Positions 23,305 through 30,872 of a DNA stretch of 64,000 nt are shown piece by piece. This DNA comes from Halorientalis persicus (lineage in GTDB: Archaea; Halobacteriota; Halobacteria; Halobacteriales; Haloarculaceae): positions 1 through 64,000 of the forward strand of contig NZ_FOCX01000013.1 in NCBI RefSeq assembly GCF_900110215.1. Reading direction: 5' to 3'. Positions within the stretch are counted from its first letter, which is position 1. Every line of letters starts with the position of its first letter. Under the pieces are notes generated by a model. It searched no databases, had not been told where the DNA came from, and was given only the letters and a program-made list of their open reading frames with translations. Position numbers and translations under genes: made by a program.

Positions 23305-25215
23305 TCACCTGAGTCTGAAAGTCTCCAGATTCTTCGGCGCGTACGTCCGGCAGTTGAGTTTCTGGTACAGAGCCGAGGAGAACTGGTCGGTGGCAGTCTC
23401 GTCGCCGTGGACACAGAGGACCTCCTCGGGCTGGGGGTGCATCGTGCGGACGAAGTTCTCCAGTCCGTTCCGGTCGGCGTGACCCGAGAATCCGCTGACG
23501 GACTTGATATCGAACCGGAGTTGCAGGCGGTCGGAACCCCTGCCGTCGTCGAGGGATATTTCCCGCCGCCCGCCCTGGATCTGGCGACCGAGGGTACCTT
23601 CTGCCTGATAGCCGACGAAGATCAGCGCGTTGTCCGGGTCCGGCCCGAGCAGTTCCAGCCAGGAGAGGATCGGCCCACCGTTGACCATCCCGGCAGTCGA
23701 GAGGATGATACAGGGCTCGCCGTCGGCAATATCCTGGCGCATTTCCGAACCGCCGTCGACCTGCTGGAACTGCTCGGCCATGAAGGGGTTATCATCCTGG
23801 TGGAGGATTCGGTCGGTCAGGCCGTCCCGAAGGAACTCGGGGTAAGCGGTGTGGATCGCCGTCGCCTCCCGGATCATCCCGTCCAGATACACGGGCATCG
23901 TCGGGAGCCGTCCCTCGCGCATCGCCTCCTCGAAGACGAGCATCATCTCTTGGGAGCGCCCCACCGCGAACGCCGGGATCACGACTTTGCCGCCGTCCTC
24001 GTAAGTCTCGGAGATCAGGTCGACCAGCTTCCGTTCGGAGTCCTCCTGATCGGTCTGGTAATCGCCCTCCCGTCCGTACGTCGACTCCATCAAGAGCGTC
24101 TCGGCGCGTGGGAAGTCGTTCTCGGCACCGTTGAACAGGCGCGTGTCCGTGTGGTGGATGTCACCCGAGAACACGACGTTGTGGAAGCCACTGCCGATGT
24201 GGAAGTGCGCGACTGCACTCCCGAGGATGTGTCCTGCGTTGTGGAGGGTCAGTTTGATATTTGGCGCGATATCGGTGACGTCGCCGTAGTCAACTGGGAT
24301 CGTGTGCTTGAGCGTCTCCCGGACCATCTCGCTCTCGTAGGGCGGCGTCCGGCCCTGCTTCGCGGCCACGTTCAGGTAGTCCAGCTGGAGCAGTCCCATC
24401 AGGTCTCGCGTCGGTGCAGTCGTGTAGATCGGCCCGTCGTAGCCGTACTTGAAGAGTAGCGGGAGGAGGGCGCTGTGATCGAGGTGGGCGTGTGTCAGGA
24501 CGACGGCGTCCAGATCGGCGATCGGATTCGCCTCGGGCATCTGGAGGTACGGAACCTCGCCCTCGGCACCGGGTTTGTCGCCGCAGTCGATCAAAACGCG
24601 GGTATTCGGTGTACTCAGAATGAAACTCGCCCGTCCGACCTCACGGCAACACCCTAAAGTCGTGATCCGGACCCACTCCGGCTCGTCGGGCGACGGGCCG
24701 TAGATGTTTGACCCGATATCTTCGAGCAACTCCCGGCGCTCGGCTCGCTCCTGCACGAGGAAGTTCCGGACGTTCGCGACCGTGGAGGACTCCATCGGCG
24801 GTGTCCGCAGGACCTCCGGTGTCCAGCCGATCTCCTGGGTGATCTCGTCGAGTTTGCTCGCCTGCCGACCGATGACCAATCCGGGCTTTTCGGCCTCGAT
24901 GAGGACTTCACCGGTTTCGGGATAGAACTCCAGTTCGCTTACGCCGGCCTCGTCAGGGAGGAGGTCGTGGAGATGACTCTTGGCGTCGGCTGGCGGTGTT
25001 CGACTCTCCGGCGACGGTCGAACGGTGATTCGCTTCCTGAGTGTACTCGCCAGTTGGGGGATGACGCTGTCTGCTTCGGCGAACTTTCTGGGTGTATCCG
25101 TATAGATGACGAGCCGTGGCCCCTCGTAGGCGACGCGAGTGACCGACAGGTCGGTAGGTATCTCCGACGTGATCTTCTCCCGGAGGGTATCGAAGTCGGG
25201 GTCGTTCGTGCTCAT
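23305..25215 (-). CDS. fttA: aCPSF1/FttA beta-CASP ribonuclease with KH domains
   Basis: A protein of 636 residues, the full family length. The N-terminal KH-like domains (to about 140, with IVIGRQASKLDEI-like text) precede a metallo-beta-lactamase core with THAHLDHS (about 239-246), the SGDIHHTD segment and a beta-CASP domain ending in SGFSGHADRNGL (about 585). aCPSF1 is the conserved archaeal endo/exonuclease that carries out factor-dependent transcription termination on RNA polymerase. Convergent with the macrodomain gene. Confidence 0.93.
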   Translation of the reverse strand: MSTNDPDFDTLREKITSEIPTDLSVTRVAYEGPRLVIYTDTPRKFAEADSVIPQLASTLRKRITVRPSPESRTPPADAKSHLHDLLPDEAGVSELEFYPETGEVLIEAEKPGLVIGRQASKLDEITQEIGWTPEVLRTPPMESSTVANVRNFLVQERAERRELLEDIGSNIYGPSPDEPEWVRITTLGCCREVGRASFILSTPNTRVLIDCGDKPGAEGEVPYLQMPEANPIADLDAVVLTHAHLDHSALLPLLFKYGYDGPIYTTAPTRDLMGLLQLDYLNVAAKQGRTPPYESEMVRETLKHTIPVDYGDVTDIAPNIKLTLHNAGHILGSAVAHFHIGSGFHNVVFSGDIHHTDTRLFNGAENDFPRAETLLMESTYGREGDYQTDQEDSERKLVDLISETYEDGGKVVIPAFAVGRSQEMMLVFEEAMREGRLPTMPVYLDGMIREATAIHTAYPEFLRDGLTDRILHQDDNPFMAEQFQQVDGGSEMRQDIADGEPCIILSTAGMVNGGPILSWLELLGPDPDNALIFVGYQAEGTLGRQIQGGRREISLDDGRGSDRLQLRFDIKSVSGFSGHADRNGLENFVRTMHPQPEEVLCVHGDETATDQFSSALYQKLNCRTYAPKNLETFRLR

Positions 25216-25624
25216 GAATTCTCAGACTCGTGGCGTAACGGTGGTCGAATTGGCATGGACTGTCCGTTGGTGTGTTCGGACGGCGGTGACTGCGGAAGAA
25301 CGAAAACCGTTCGCCGCGATCTGATTAGGAATTCCAGTCAACGGTTATATGAGTTTTGTTAGATGAGGATGATATTTTGATACGATGGATGAACAGTGGT
25401 AGTAGTCCTGTGCAGCCATCCTGTCATCAGTCTAGGCGGGGGAGACTGACTGCCTGTTACTTTCCACGAAGACGGGTGATGCCCTCAGCCCGGTTGGCCT
25501 CATCGGGCCGGTGAATTTCGCTGCCCAACCTGATTAATAACCGCTATGTGAGGCGCGGTGTGTGACTGTGTGACGAGGCGGCGATGAATAAGAGTTGGGA
25601 CCAGGGTCGAAAAAAGGAGTCCAC
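25216..25624. other. Non-coding gap with a repeat-like hairpin
   Basis: No gene is seen in 409 bp. At about 25480-25509 a GCCCTCAGCCCGGTTGGCCT segment continues into CATCGGGC and can form a stem around TTGGCCTCAT; a related sequence is at about 26436-26463. The rest has no notable structure. Confidence 0.4.
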
Positions 25625-25882
25625 TCATTCGGCAGCCGTTTCAGTTGCATTCTCTATCGTCAAGAGCGGGTGTTCACTCGCCATATCGTGTTTCAGTGTC
25701 GCCACCGATGCCGAGTTAGAGTCTGATTTCGGAATCGTAATTTCCGTTTGCTTGGTCCCGTCTTCGAGCGTCCGATATTCGATCGTCACTTCGCCTGGAT
25801 AGTCGAACTGGCTCACGATCGTATCCACCGCTTCCTGTAGCTGCTCCGGAGAAACGCTTTCGTCCGACGAATCAGACTCCAT
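25625..25882 (-). CDS. HalOD1-like small output-domain protein
   Basis: A protein of 85 residues starting at ATG 25882 (MESDSSDESVSPEQ). Helical N terminus (LQEAVDTIVSQF), then two strand segments (EVTIEYRTLEDG, TEITIPKSD) and a helical end. The layout resembles small haloarchaeal output-domain proteins, but the match is weak. Monocistronic. Confidence 0.5.
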   Translation of the reverse strand: MESDSSDESVSPEQLQEAVDTIVSQFDYPGEVTIEYRTLEDGTKQTEITIPKSDSNSASVATLKHDMASEHPLLTIENATETAAE

Positions 25883-26087
25883 GTGGAACCACTCAATGAA
25901 GAGGAAGGAGTGCTTTGGGGTCGCCGCAACCCTCTCGCTTACTGGGAACACCAGAACGCTCAACTTCCCGGTTTGTATACCACCCAATGGCGGCTATGAC
26001 GATTGAGTTACCCCGCTGAGCCCCTTGTGATGACGCGACCTGACCGAGCCGCCCTTTGGATTTCACCGGAAATTCGGTCTCCAGTGG

Positions 26088-26264
26088 TTACTCGGAGTCT
26101 TTCATCTGCTGGAGCTGATCGACGAGTTCGTCCGTCGATTTCTCCGTCTCGAACTCGATATCGCCCTCGTGGTCCGTCTCGTGGACGTTGACTGCTTCCT
26201 CTTCCGAATCTGTATCCACTTCCTGATTCTGCTGCTCGGACTCGTCGTAGCTACCAAACCCCAT
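26088..26264 (-). CDS. DUF5786 family protein
   Basis: A protein of 58 residues starting at ATG 26264 with the family signature MGFGSYDESEQQNQE, an acidic middle and a VDQLQQMKD end. A few upstream codons are possible, but the signature Met is the family start. Function unknown. A second copy lies 0.3 kb away on the other strand. Confidence 0.8.
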   Translation of the reverse strand: MGFGSYDESEQQNQEVDTDSEEEAVNVHETDHEGDIEFETEKSTDELVDQLQQMKDSE

Positions 26265-26435
26265 GTTAGAGACCAGTCTTTCGGTCGTCAAAACGATTGT
26301 GACTACGGCTTCTGTCGGTCAATCGGTGGATTCCCGACTGGAAGTAGGCTGATTCAGCGGTCGAAAGATCGCACTACCCGCCGTCTGCGGGTGTCCTGGT
26401 CGCGTCTTGCAGAACGAACGGTCCGAGACTACCGA

Positions 26436-26463
26436 TTGCCCTCGGCCGATTTGGCCTCATTAG
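26436..26463. repeat. Second copy of the TTGGCCTCAT hairpin-like sequence
   Basis: GCCCTCGGCCGATTTGGCCT continues into CATTAGGC. It matches the segment at about 25482-25509 at 22 of 28 positions, with the loop TTGGCCTCAT intact. Confidence 0.4.
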
Positions 26464-26585
26464 GCTGTACCCCTACGGTGTCCCGGGGGTAGCTATCTAA
26501 TGTCGTCGCATAAGCATTGTGGCCCCAGAAGTCAAGTTCCAATTTCGCCGTACGAGTTTAGTGCTTGGAAGGTATGTGATACCAT

Positions 26586-26777
26586 ATGGGTTTTGGGAGC
26601 TACGATGAGTCGGAACAGCAGAACCAGGAGATCGAGACAGATGATGGCGACTCTGAAAGCGTCAGTGTCCATGAACACGAGCACGATGGCAATGTCGAAT
26701 ACGAGATAGGGGCGTCGACTGACACGCTCCTCGACGAACTACAGAAAATCAAAGACCAAAATGAGACCACCGAGTAG
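26586..26777 (+). CDS. DUF5786 family protein, paralogue
   Basis: A protein of 63 residues with the same MGFGSYDESEQQNQE start as the minus-strand copy, then a diverged acidic middle and an LLDELQKIKD end. The two genes are divergent and differ mainly in the middle, so they are paralogues rather than a recent exact duplication. Confidence 0.8.
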   Translation: MGFGSYDESEQQNQEIETDDGDSESVSVHEHEHDGNVEYEIGASTDTLLDELQKIKDQNETTE

Positions 26778-26873
26778 GTCGCATCCTGGTACTCAGCTAT
26801 TCCTCCATTAGGACTGGCACAAAAGACAAGCGATTTATTGACGGCGCGGCGATTATTCTATATCCAGAGCCCG

Positions 26874-27000
26874 ATGAAGCCACTCGGCCGAGGGCTCCAT
26901 GCAATGCCCGTGTTCGTCACCAACGCACGCGGGTTCGCGTGGTAGCGTGGGTATCCCCAAAATATCCACTGCTGTTTCGCCATCCCCCGCAAGGGGGTTT
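26874..27000 (+). ncRNA. Candidate structured RNA of unknown type
   Basis: A TTCTATATCC box (about 26855-26864) precedes a GC-rich stretch with a series of short stems: CTCGGCCGAG, GGGC...GCCC, CACGCG GGTT CGCGTG, GGG TAT CCCC, and finally CCCCC GCAA GGGGG with TTT after it, a GNRA-capped hairpin like a 3' end. A 23-codon frame from the ATG at 26874 is also open, so a micro-protein is an alternative. No known RNA family recognised. Confidence 0.3.
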
Positions 27001-27180
27001 ACGTGAAACCTGCATCCAGAATTGGTGACCTATGGGGTCTTGTACAGAGATTGTTGATAGTTTTAAGACCGTTGTTGGAGTCGGTGGGTAGCTCCACTTT
27101 GAAACGAGTACTCGCGAGAGTTGGGAGCCCGATGTGGCGGTCTGTACACATAGAAGCGACGGGGGTCGCGAGATGCGCCT
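27001..27180. other. Non-coding stretch before the TFS paralogue stop codon
   Basis: Open frames exist on both strands but neither has haloarchaeal coding character. I see no gene or repeat here. Confidence 0.35.
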
Positions 27181-27498
27181 TCAGGACTCGCGCCATTTGT
27201 GGCCGCACTCGACGCAGGTGAACAGCCGAACCTCGTAAGAGCCGCCCGGCTTGGGCAGCATCTCGTAGTAGGCTTGGTCGCTGTCACAGTCCTCGGCCGG
27301 ACAGGGTTCCTGCATCGTTTCGTTGGCGTCCTGAGTCGCGTCGGCCACGTCGGGTGCCCCGTCGTCCCGCTGCCCCTCCTGGGTCGTCATCGCCGCTTCC
27401 GCCTTCGAGTCCCGTGGTTCCTCGTTCTCACAGGAGCGACACACCCACGTGTCTCCCTCCGTGTGCATCAGCGACCCACACTCGTCACAGAATTGCAT
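27181..27498 (-). CDS. tfs: TFS-type transcript cleavage factor paralogue lacking the acidic tip
   Basis: A protein of 105 residues starting at ATG 27498 (MQFCDECGSLM). The N-terminal ribbon (CDECG...CRSCE) and C-terminal ribbon (CPAEDC...CVECGHKWRE) match archaeal TFS, the homologue of TFIIS. In working TFS the hairpin between the last Cys pairs carries RSADE, whose Asp-Glu reaches the polymerase active site. Here the tip reads LPKPGGSYEVRLF, without the Asp-Glu. In Sulfolobus the virus-induced paralogue TFS4 also lacks the acids and inhibits RNA polymerase. An inhibitory or modulating role is therefore possible here. The main tfs gene should be elsewhere. Confidence 0.85.
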   Translation of the reverse strand: MQFCDECGSLMHTEGDTWVCRSCENEEPRDSKAEAAMTTQEGQRDDGAPDVADATQDANETMQEPCPAEDCDSDQAYYEMLPKPGGSYEVRLFTCVECGHKWRES

Positions 27499-27635
27499 AT
27501 GAGTACAATAGACGGGTGTCGGAATATATGTGTTAACTTCCGATTTGTGGTGGACCCCGTGCAACTGCTCATATGACTGTACCGCGTTCTCGAAGATGCT
27601 GCATACGCGCCCCTGTATTCAGCAGACCACTCCTA

Positions 27636-28253
27636 TCAGCCGACAGATGTTAGAATAGATCTAATTCCCTCTAAGTCCAGACGGGGATCTGGCGTACAAA
27701 TCAGCGAATCCACAGGTGTTCCGAACAGACGAATCGACGCAAAGCCGTGCTGGAGGGTCGTCTCCCGGTCGCGTTCGGGACAAGCCAAACCATCGTACCC
27801 ACTGTGGACGCGACGCTTGTCGCCCCGCTCCCGATCAGCCATGTGGATGCTCAGCGACGACCAGCGAACACCAGAGTGGAAGCCGACGACAGGCTCGATG
27901 TCGTCGCACACGGCAGTGATCGCGTCCCAGGCCGCTTCTACCGCTTCGCGGAGCTGTGCATCCGAGGCGGCGACTTCGCTGGGCGCATCCTGGAAATCGG
28001 CGTTCGCGTTGTGCCAGAGATAGACACCCGGCGAGAGTGGTTCGTCGCGAGGGCCGCTCTCGTCGTAGTGGCTTGGATCGAGGACCACGTGGAAGCGTCC
28101 GGATGGAATCGGGGACCCACAGAGGGTCGGTGACGTATCGGGATCGGCCTCGTAGGCGTGGGCGTCGTCGACGCGATACTCTGCGACTGCACGGATGCTG
28201 TCGTTGGATTCTGCCTCGGTCGAGAAGTCAGTTAGGTCGGTCTGTTGGGTCAT
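27636..28253 (-). CDS. Unknown protein with N-terminal PIP-like motif
   Basis: A protein of 205 residues. The start ATG at 28253 overlaps the stop of the upstream gene as ATGA. It begins MTQQTDLTDFSTE, in which QTDLTDF fits QxxLxxF. The middle has YEADPDTSPTLCGSPIPSG and a HYDESGPRDEPLSPG stretch; there is no family I recognise. Coupled to the Mom-like gene. Confidence 0.7.
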   Translation of the reverse strand: MTQQTDLTDFSTEAESNDSIRAVAEYRVDDAHAYEADPDTSPTLCGSPIPSGRFHVVLDPSHYDESGPRDEPLSPGVYLWHNANADFQDAPSEVAASDAQLREAVEAAWDAITAVCDDIEPVVGFHSGVRWSSLSIHMADRERGDKRRVHSGYDGLACPERDRETTLQHGFASIRLFGTPVDSLICTPDPRLDLEGIRSILTSVG

Positions 28254-29023
28254 GCCCATGAGTCGAGCGTGGATTGCTCTTTCACCTCCTCGACGGGACA
28301 GAGAAACCGCCACTTCCAGCGCTGGCGAATGGCTTTGTCCTCGCGGTTGCTGGCCTCGCTCGGTTTGGCGAACCCAGTGCAGGTCCAGCCCTTGTCTCGG
28401 AGGGCTCGGATCATCGCGCCGTCGTAGTCGGCACGCACCCAGGTGAGCAGGAACCGGATCCCCTCTCGTTCAGCGTAGTCAGCGACGAACCGCTCTTGGG
28501 ACCGCGCGAGCGCCGCCGAGGCGAGGTTGGGCATCCGAACACCGAGACAGATTCGGGCGGCCTCGACGAGCGTGTCGCCGGCGACGACCTCATCGTCGAC
28601 GATCTGGTTGGGCTCGATCTCGTCGAGGACCCTCCGTGCGGTCGGGCGTAGCTCGCGAGGGAGATCATCGTCGATAGTCACAGGTTCGGGTGCCAGCTGG
28701 CCGCCAGTCCGGTAGCGAATCCTCTTTTTCGAGATCAGGGGGTATCGGTAGGTGATTGACCCGACTAGATTCCCCTGGAAGCGGACGCCGTGGTGAACGA
28801 GATTCACCGACGGCAACGAATCCATGTAGGAGTGGTGCGCGTCGTAAATTGCGGCTGCTGTCTCGCGCGGGATCGGCTCGACAGTGACGTGGTCGGCGAA
28901 CCGGAGGCCGAGGGGGGCAGTGAAGGGCTCGCCGTCAGCGTGGATTGGACACTCGCAGGTGGGACGATGTCGGTGCTGGAACGATTCTGTCGGGCTCGTG
29001 GTTGTGCGTGTCTGGTGGGTCAT
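28250..29023 (-). CDS. Mom-like GNAT-fold protein with C-terminal PIP box
   Basis: A protein of 257 residues starting at ATG 29023 (MTHQTRTTTSPTE). Mom-like proteins of phage Mu modify adenine using an acyltransferase fold. Here the resembling parts are IYDAHHSYMDSLPSV, GVRFQGNLVGSITYRYP, ARICLGVRMPNLASAALARS and LTWVRADYDGAMIRALRDKGW, in GNAT order. The C terminus ends EEVKEQSTLDSWA, and QSTLDSW is a textbook archaeal PIP box. The leader element is 14 nt upstream. Mom assignment is by resemblance and could be another GNAT-fold enzyme. Confidence 0.6.
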   Translation of the reverse strand: MTHQTRTTTSPTESFQHRHRPTCECPIHADGEPFTAPLGLRFADHVTVEPIPRETAAAIYDAHHSYMDSLPSVNLVHHGVRFQGNLVGSITYRYPLISKKRIRYRTGGQLAPEPVTIDDDLPRELRPTARRVLDEIEPNQIVDDEVVAGDTLVEAARICLGVRMPNLASAALARSQERFVADYAEREGIRFLLTWVRADYDGAMIRALRDKGWTCTGFAKPSEASNREDKAIRQRWKWRFLCPVEEVKEQSTLDSWA

Positions 29024-29037
29024 CCCTCGCCCGACTG

Positions 29038-29050
29038 GGAAGAGACAAAC
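29038..29050 (-). promoter_or_regulatory. GTTTGT leader element, copy 8
   Basis: GTTTGTCTCTTCC, then CAGTCGGGCGAGGG: a CCC-AGTC-GGG stem; 14 nt to the start at 29023. Confidence 0.65.
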
Positions 29051-29067
29051 TGTCGGTGGCGCCGCTG

Positions 29068-29739
29068 CTAGAAGTCGTTGTTTTCTAGGTGAGCAACGAC
29101 GATGCCGGTCCCGGCTCCTTCGATGAACAGCCCTCGTTGCCCACGGCAGTGGATCGTGTACCGCGCTGGTTCGTAGTCTGCCGACGGAGCTATGGCTCCA
29201 AGAGCGCGCCGAAGGCAGCGGGAGCGGAACAGGGGGCTCCCATCCCCCCAGGTGAGGCGGCCGTCGATGAGTGGGTCCCAGTTTTCGAACTGGAACCGTT
29301 CGGGTGGGTGATACGCTTCCCGGGCTGTGGCGACCAAGTAGTCGGCTCCTTTGACGACTTTTCCGAGAGCTTTGGATCGGTTTGGGACGACTTCCACTTC
29401 CACGGGCCCGTTGTGTATTTTTGTCCGTTCGTCTCTCCACGTGACCGCTCGTGGAATGTCGAGCGGAGGGATACTGAGTGTTCCAACCTGTTTGAGGTGA
29501 GTCCGTCCTTCTTCGACAGAGTCGAACTCTTCGCCGCAGGAGCACTGCACGGCGTCGTTGCCGTCCTCTGCGGGATACCCGTCCGTATCCTGACTCCGCT
29601 TGATGCCATCTTCGGTGACGTATAGCGAGTCGACGTACCGCCAATTATACGCAACCGTAACGTCGTGGTCGGATTCAGGATTTCCGAAATCGAAGCCACT
29701 GTTCTGTTCGCTGTCGCTGGTTGGCTCTGTTGTTGCCAT
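29068..29739 (-). CDS. Unknown protein with a single zinc-finger-like pair
   Basis: A protein of 223 residues starting at ATG 29739 (MATTEPTSDSEQN). A CSCGEEFDSVEEGRTH segment near 65-80 could hold a C2H-like site. The C-terminal part is mixed alpha/beta with ARYTIHCRGQRGLFIEGAG. No family recognised. Leader element 14 nt upstream. Confidence 0.65.
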   Translation of the reverse strand: MATTEPTSDSEQNSGFDFGNPESDHDVTVAYNWRYVDSLYVTEDGIKRSQDTDGYPAEDGNDAVQCSCGEEFDSVEEGRTHLKQVGTLSIPPLDIPRAVTWRDERTKIHNGPVEVEVVPNRSKALGKVVKGADYLVATAREAYHPPERFQFENWDPLIDGRLTWGDGSPLFRSRCLRRALGAIAPSADYEPARYTIHCRGQRGLFIEGAGTGIVVAHLENNDF

Positions 29740-29753
29740 CCTTCCACCCATTC

Positions 29754-29767
29754 GGGGGTAGAAAAAC
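29754..29767 (-). promoter_or_regulatory. GTTTTT variant of the leader element, copy 9
   Basis: GTTTTTCTACCCCC, GAAT, then GGGTGGAAGG: an ACCC/GGGT stem; 14 nt to the start at 29739. Confidence 0.6.
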
Positions 29768-29863
29768 AGACGCTACGAGTTCTCTTCCTCATGACTCACT
29801 TTCTAGACTAACACAGTGATATGGAGAATGAATGAAATAAATTACTGGAAGTGACCGGTCCAA

Positions 29864-29872
29864 CGCTTATAT
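29864..29872 (+). promoter_or_regulatory. TATA box of the plus-strand block B gene
   Basis: CGCTTATAT lies about 28 nt before the ATG at 29897, a typical leaderless haloarchaeal promoter and quite different from the GTTTGT elements around it. Confidence 0.55.
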
Positions 29873-29896
29873 GTTGGTTATTCGCAGTACTGCTTG

Positions 29897-30823
29897 ATGG
29901 CTACGGAACCCGAAACGAGAGCCATATCTCTGCCTGATAATTGTACATGGCGGGATCCCAAGGATCCACCTTGGCCGACTCCAGAAGACCCAGATCAAAT
30001 TCTCACTCACACCACGGCGCGAAAAGCGATTGTCTGCTGCCCGCAGTTGCAGATTCCATCTATCGAACGGGGCTCCCCCCACTTCACAACGTGTACGACA
30101 TCAACTACGGCAACTGAGAGCGGGATCGCCGATGTCCTCGACGCTATCAGAACCCACTGTGATCCGGTGGCTCCCTGTTACTACGGGGTTCGCCACAAGT
30201 ATGTACAGGCCTACGGCCGTGGTGCTCGACAATTCAAGCGGACACTCACTGACCCACTTGATGATGCTCCTGCGCTGACGCCGCCACCACAGCAGACACC
30301 GGCTCCTGACCACGTTGGGAGCTGTTGCTGGCAGACTGAATCCGGCTGGATCATCGTCGAAGCACACCGTGATAGCGTCACCGACGATGCAACATTCCAG
30401 ATACGGGTAGGACTGATGATGCTGGGCCCACTGACCCGTCCTGAAACAGTCGAGCCGGTGTTTAATACCGTCGGCGAGTCACTGCCCGGAATGCAAAAAA
30501 CGTGGCCACTTCGCCAGCTCATTCTCACTCGAGATCGGCGTCCGCCGACGGAGCCGGTGGCTGAAGAGACGCTCGGAACCGCTGGCGATACTCGCCGATT
30601 GCAGATCCACGGTGGGAATCCACTCTATGGAACGCAGTCTGATGACCTCCAAGCACTACCGACCACGCTCAGGGATACCATGTTTACTCCCCTTTCTCGA
30701 GTGAGTACGCTGGTATACACGACAGAGGGACGGACATCTCCGCATAGATCCACTCTGACAGTCGTCGAACCACCACTAATGCGAACGCTGTTTGTCGCCG
30801 GAACCGTTCAGAGAACCACCTGA
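29897..30823 (+). CDS. Unknown protein, plus-strand gene in block B
   Basis: A protein of 308 residues starting at ATG 29897 (MATEPETRAIS). It has scattered Cys pairs (CCPQ, CTT, CYY, CCW), Pro/Thr-rich linkers and no membrane segment. It has no leader element but a clear TATA box. It is divergent from the 29739 gene and convergent with dcm. I do not recognise a family. Confidence 0.6.
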   Translation: MATEPETRAISLPDNCTWRDPKDPPWPTPEDPDQILTHTTARKAIVCCPQLQIPSIERGSPHFTTCTTSTTATESGIADVLDAIRTHCDPVAPCYYGVRHKYVQAYGRGARQFKRTLTDPLDDAPALTPPPQQTPAPDHVGSCCWQTESGWIIVEAHRDSVTDDATFQIRVGLMMLGPLTRPETVEPVFNTVGESLPGMQKTWPLRQLILTRDRRPPTEPVAEETLGTAGDTRRLQIHGGNPLYGTQSDDLQALPTTLRDTMFTPLSRVSTLVYTTEGRTSPHRSTLTVVEPPLMRTLFVAGTVQRTT

Positions 30824-30872
30824 GGAGAGCGCTTTTGCCCCTTGTCATCAAGGAATAGCGAAAACCTCCGGG

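Noticed and set aside
26999-27221. Overlapping short frames on both strands before the TFS paralogue
   Set aside because: Neither has acidic haloarchaeal composition, a ribosome-binding site or a motif.
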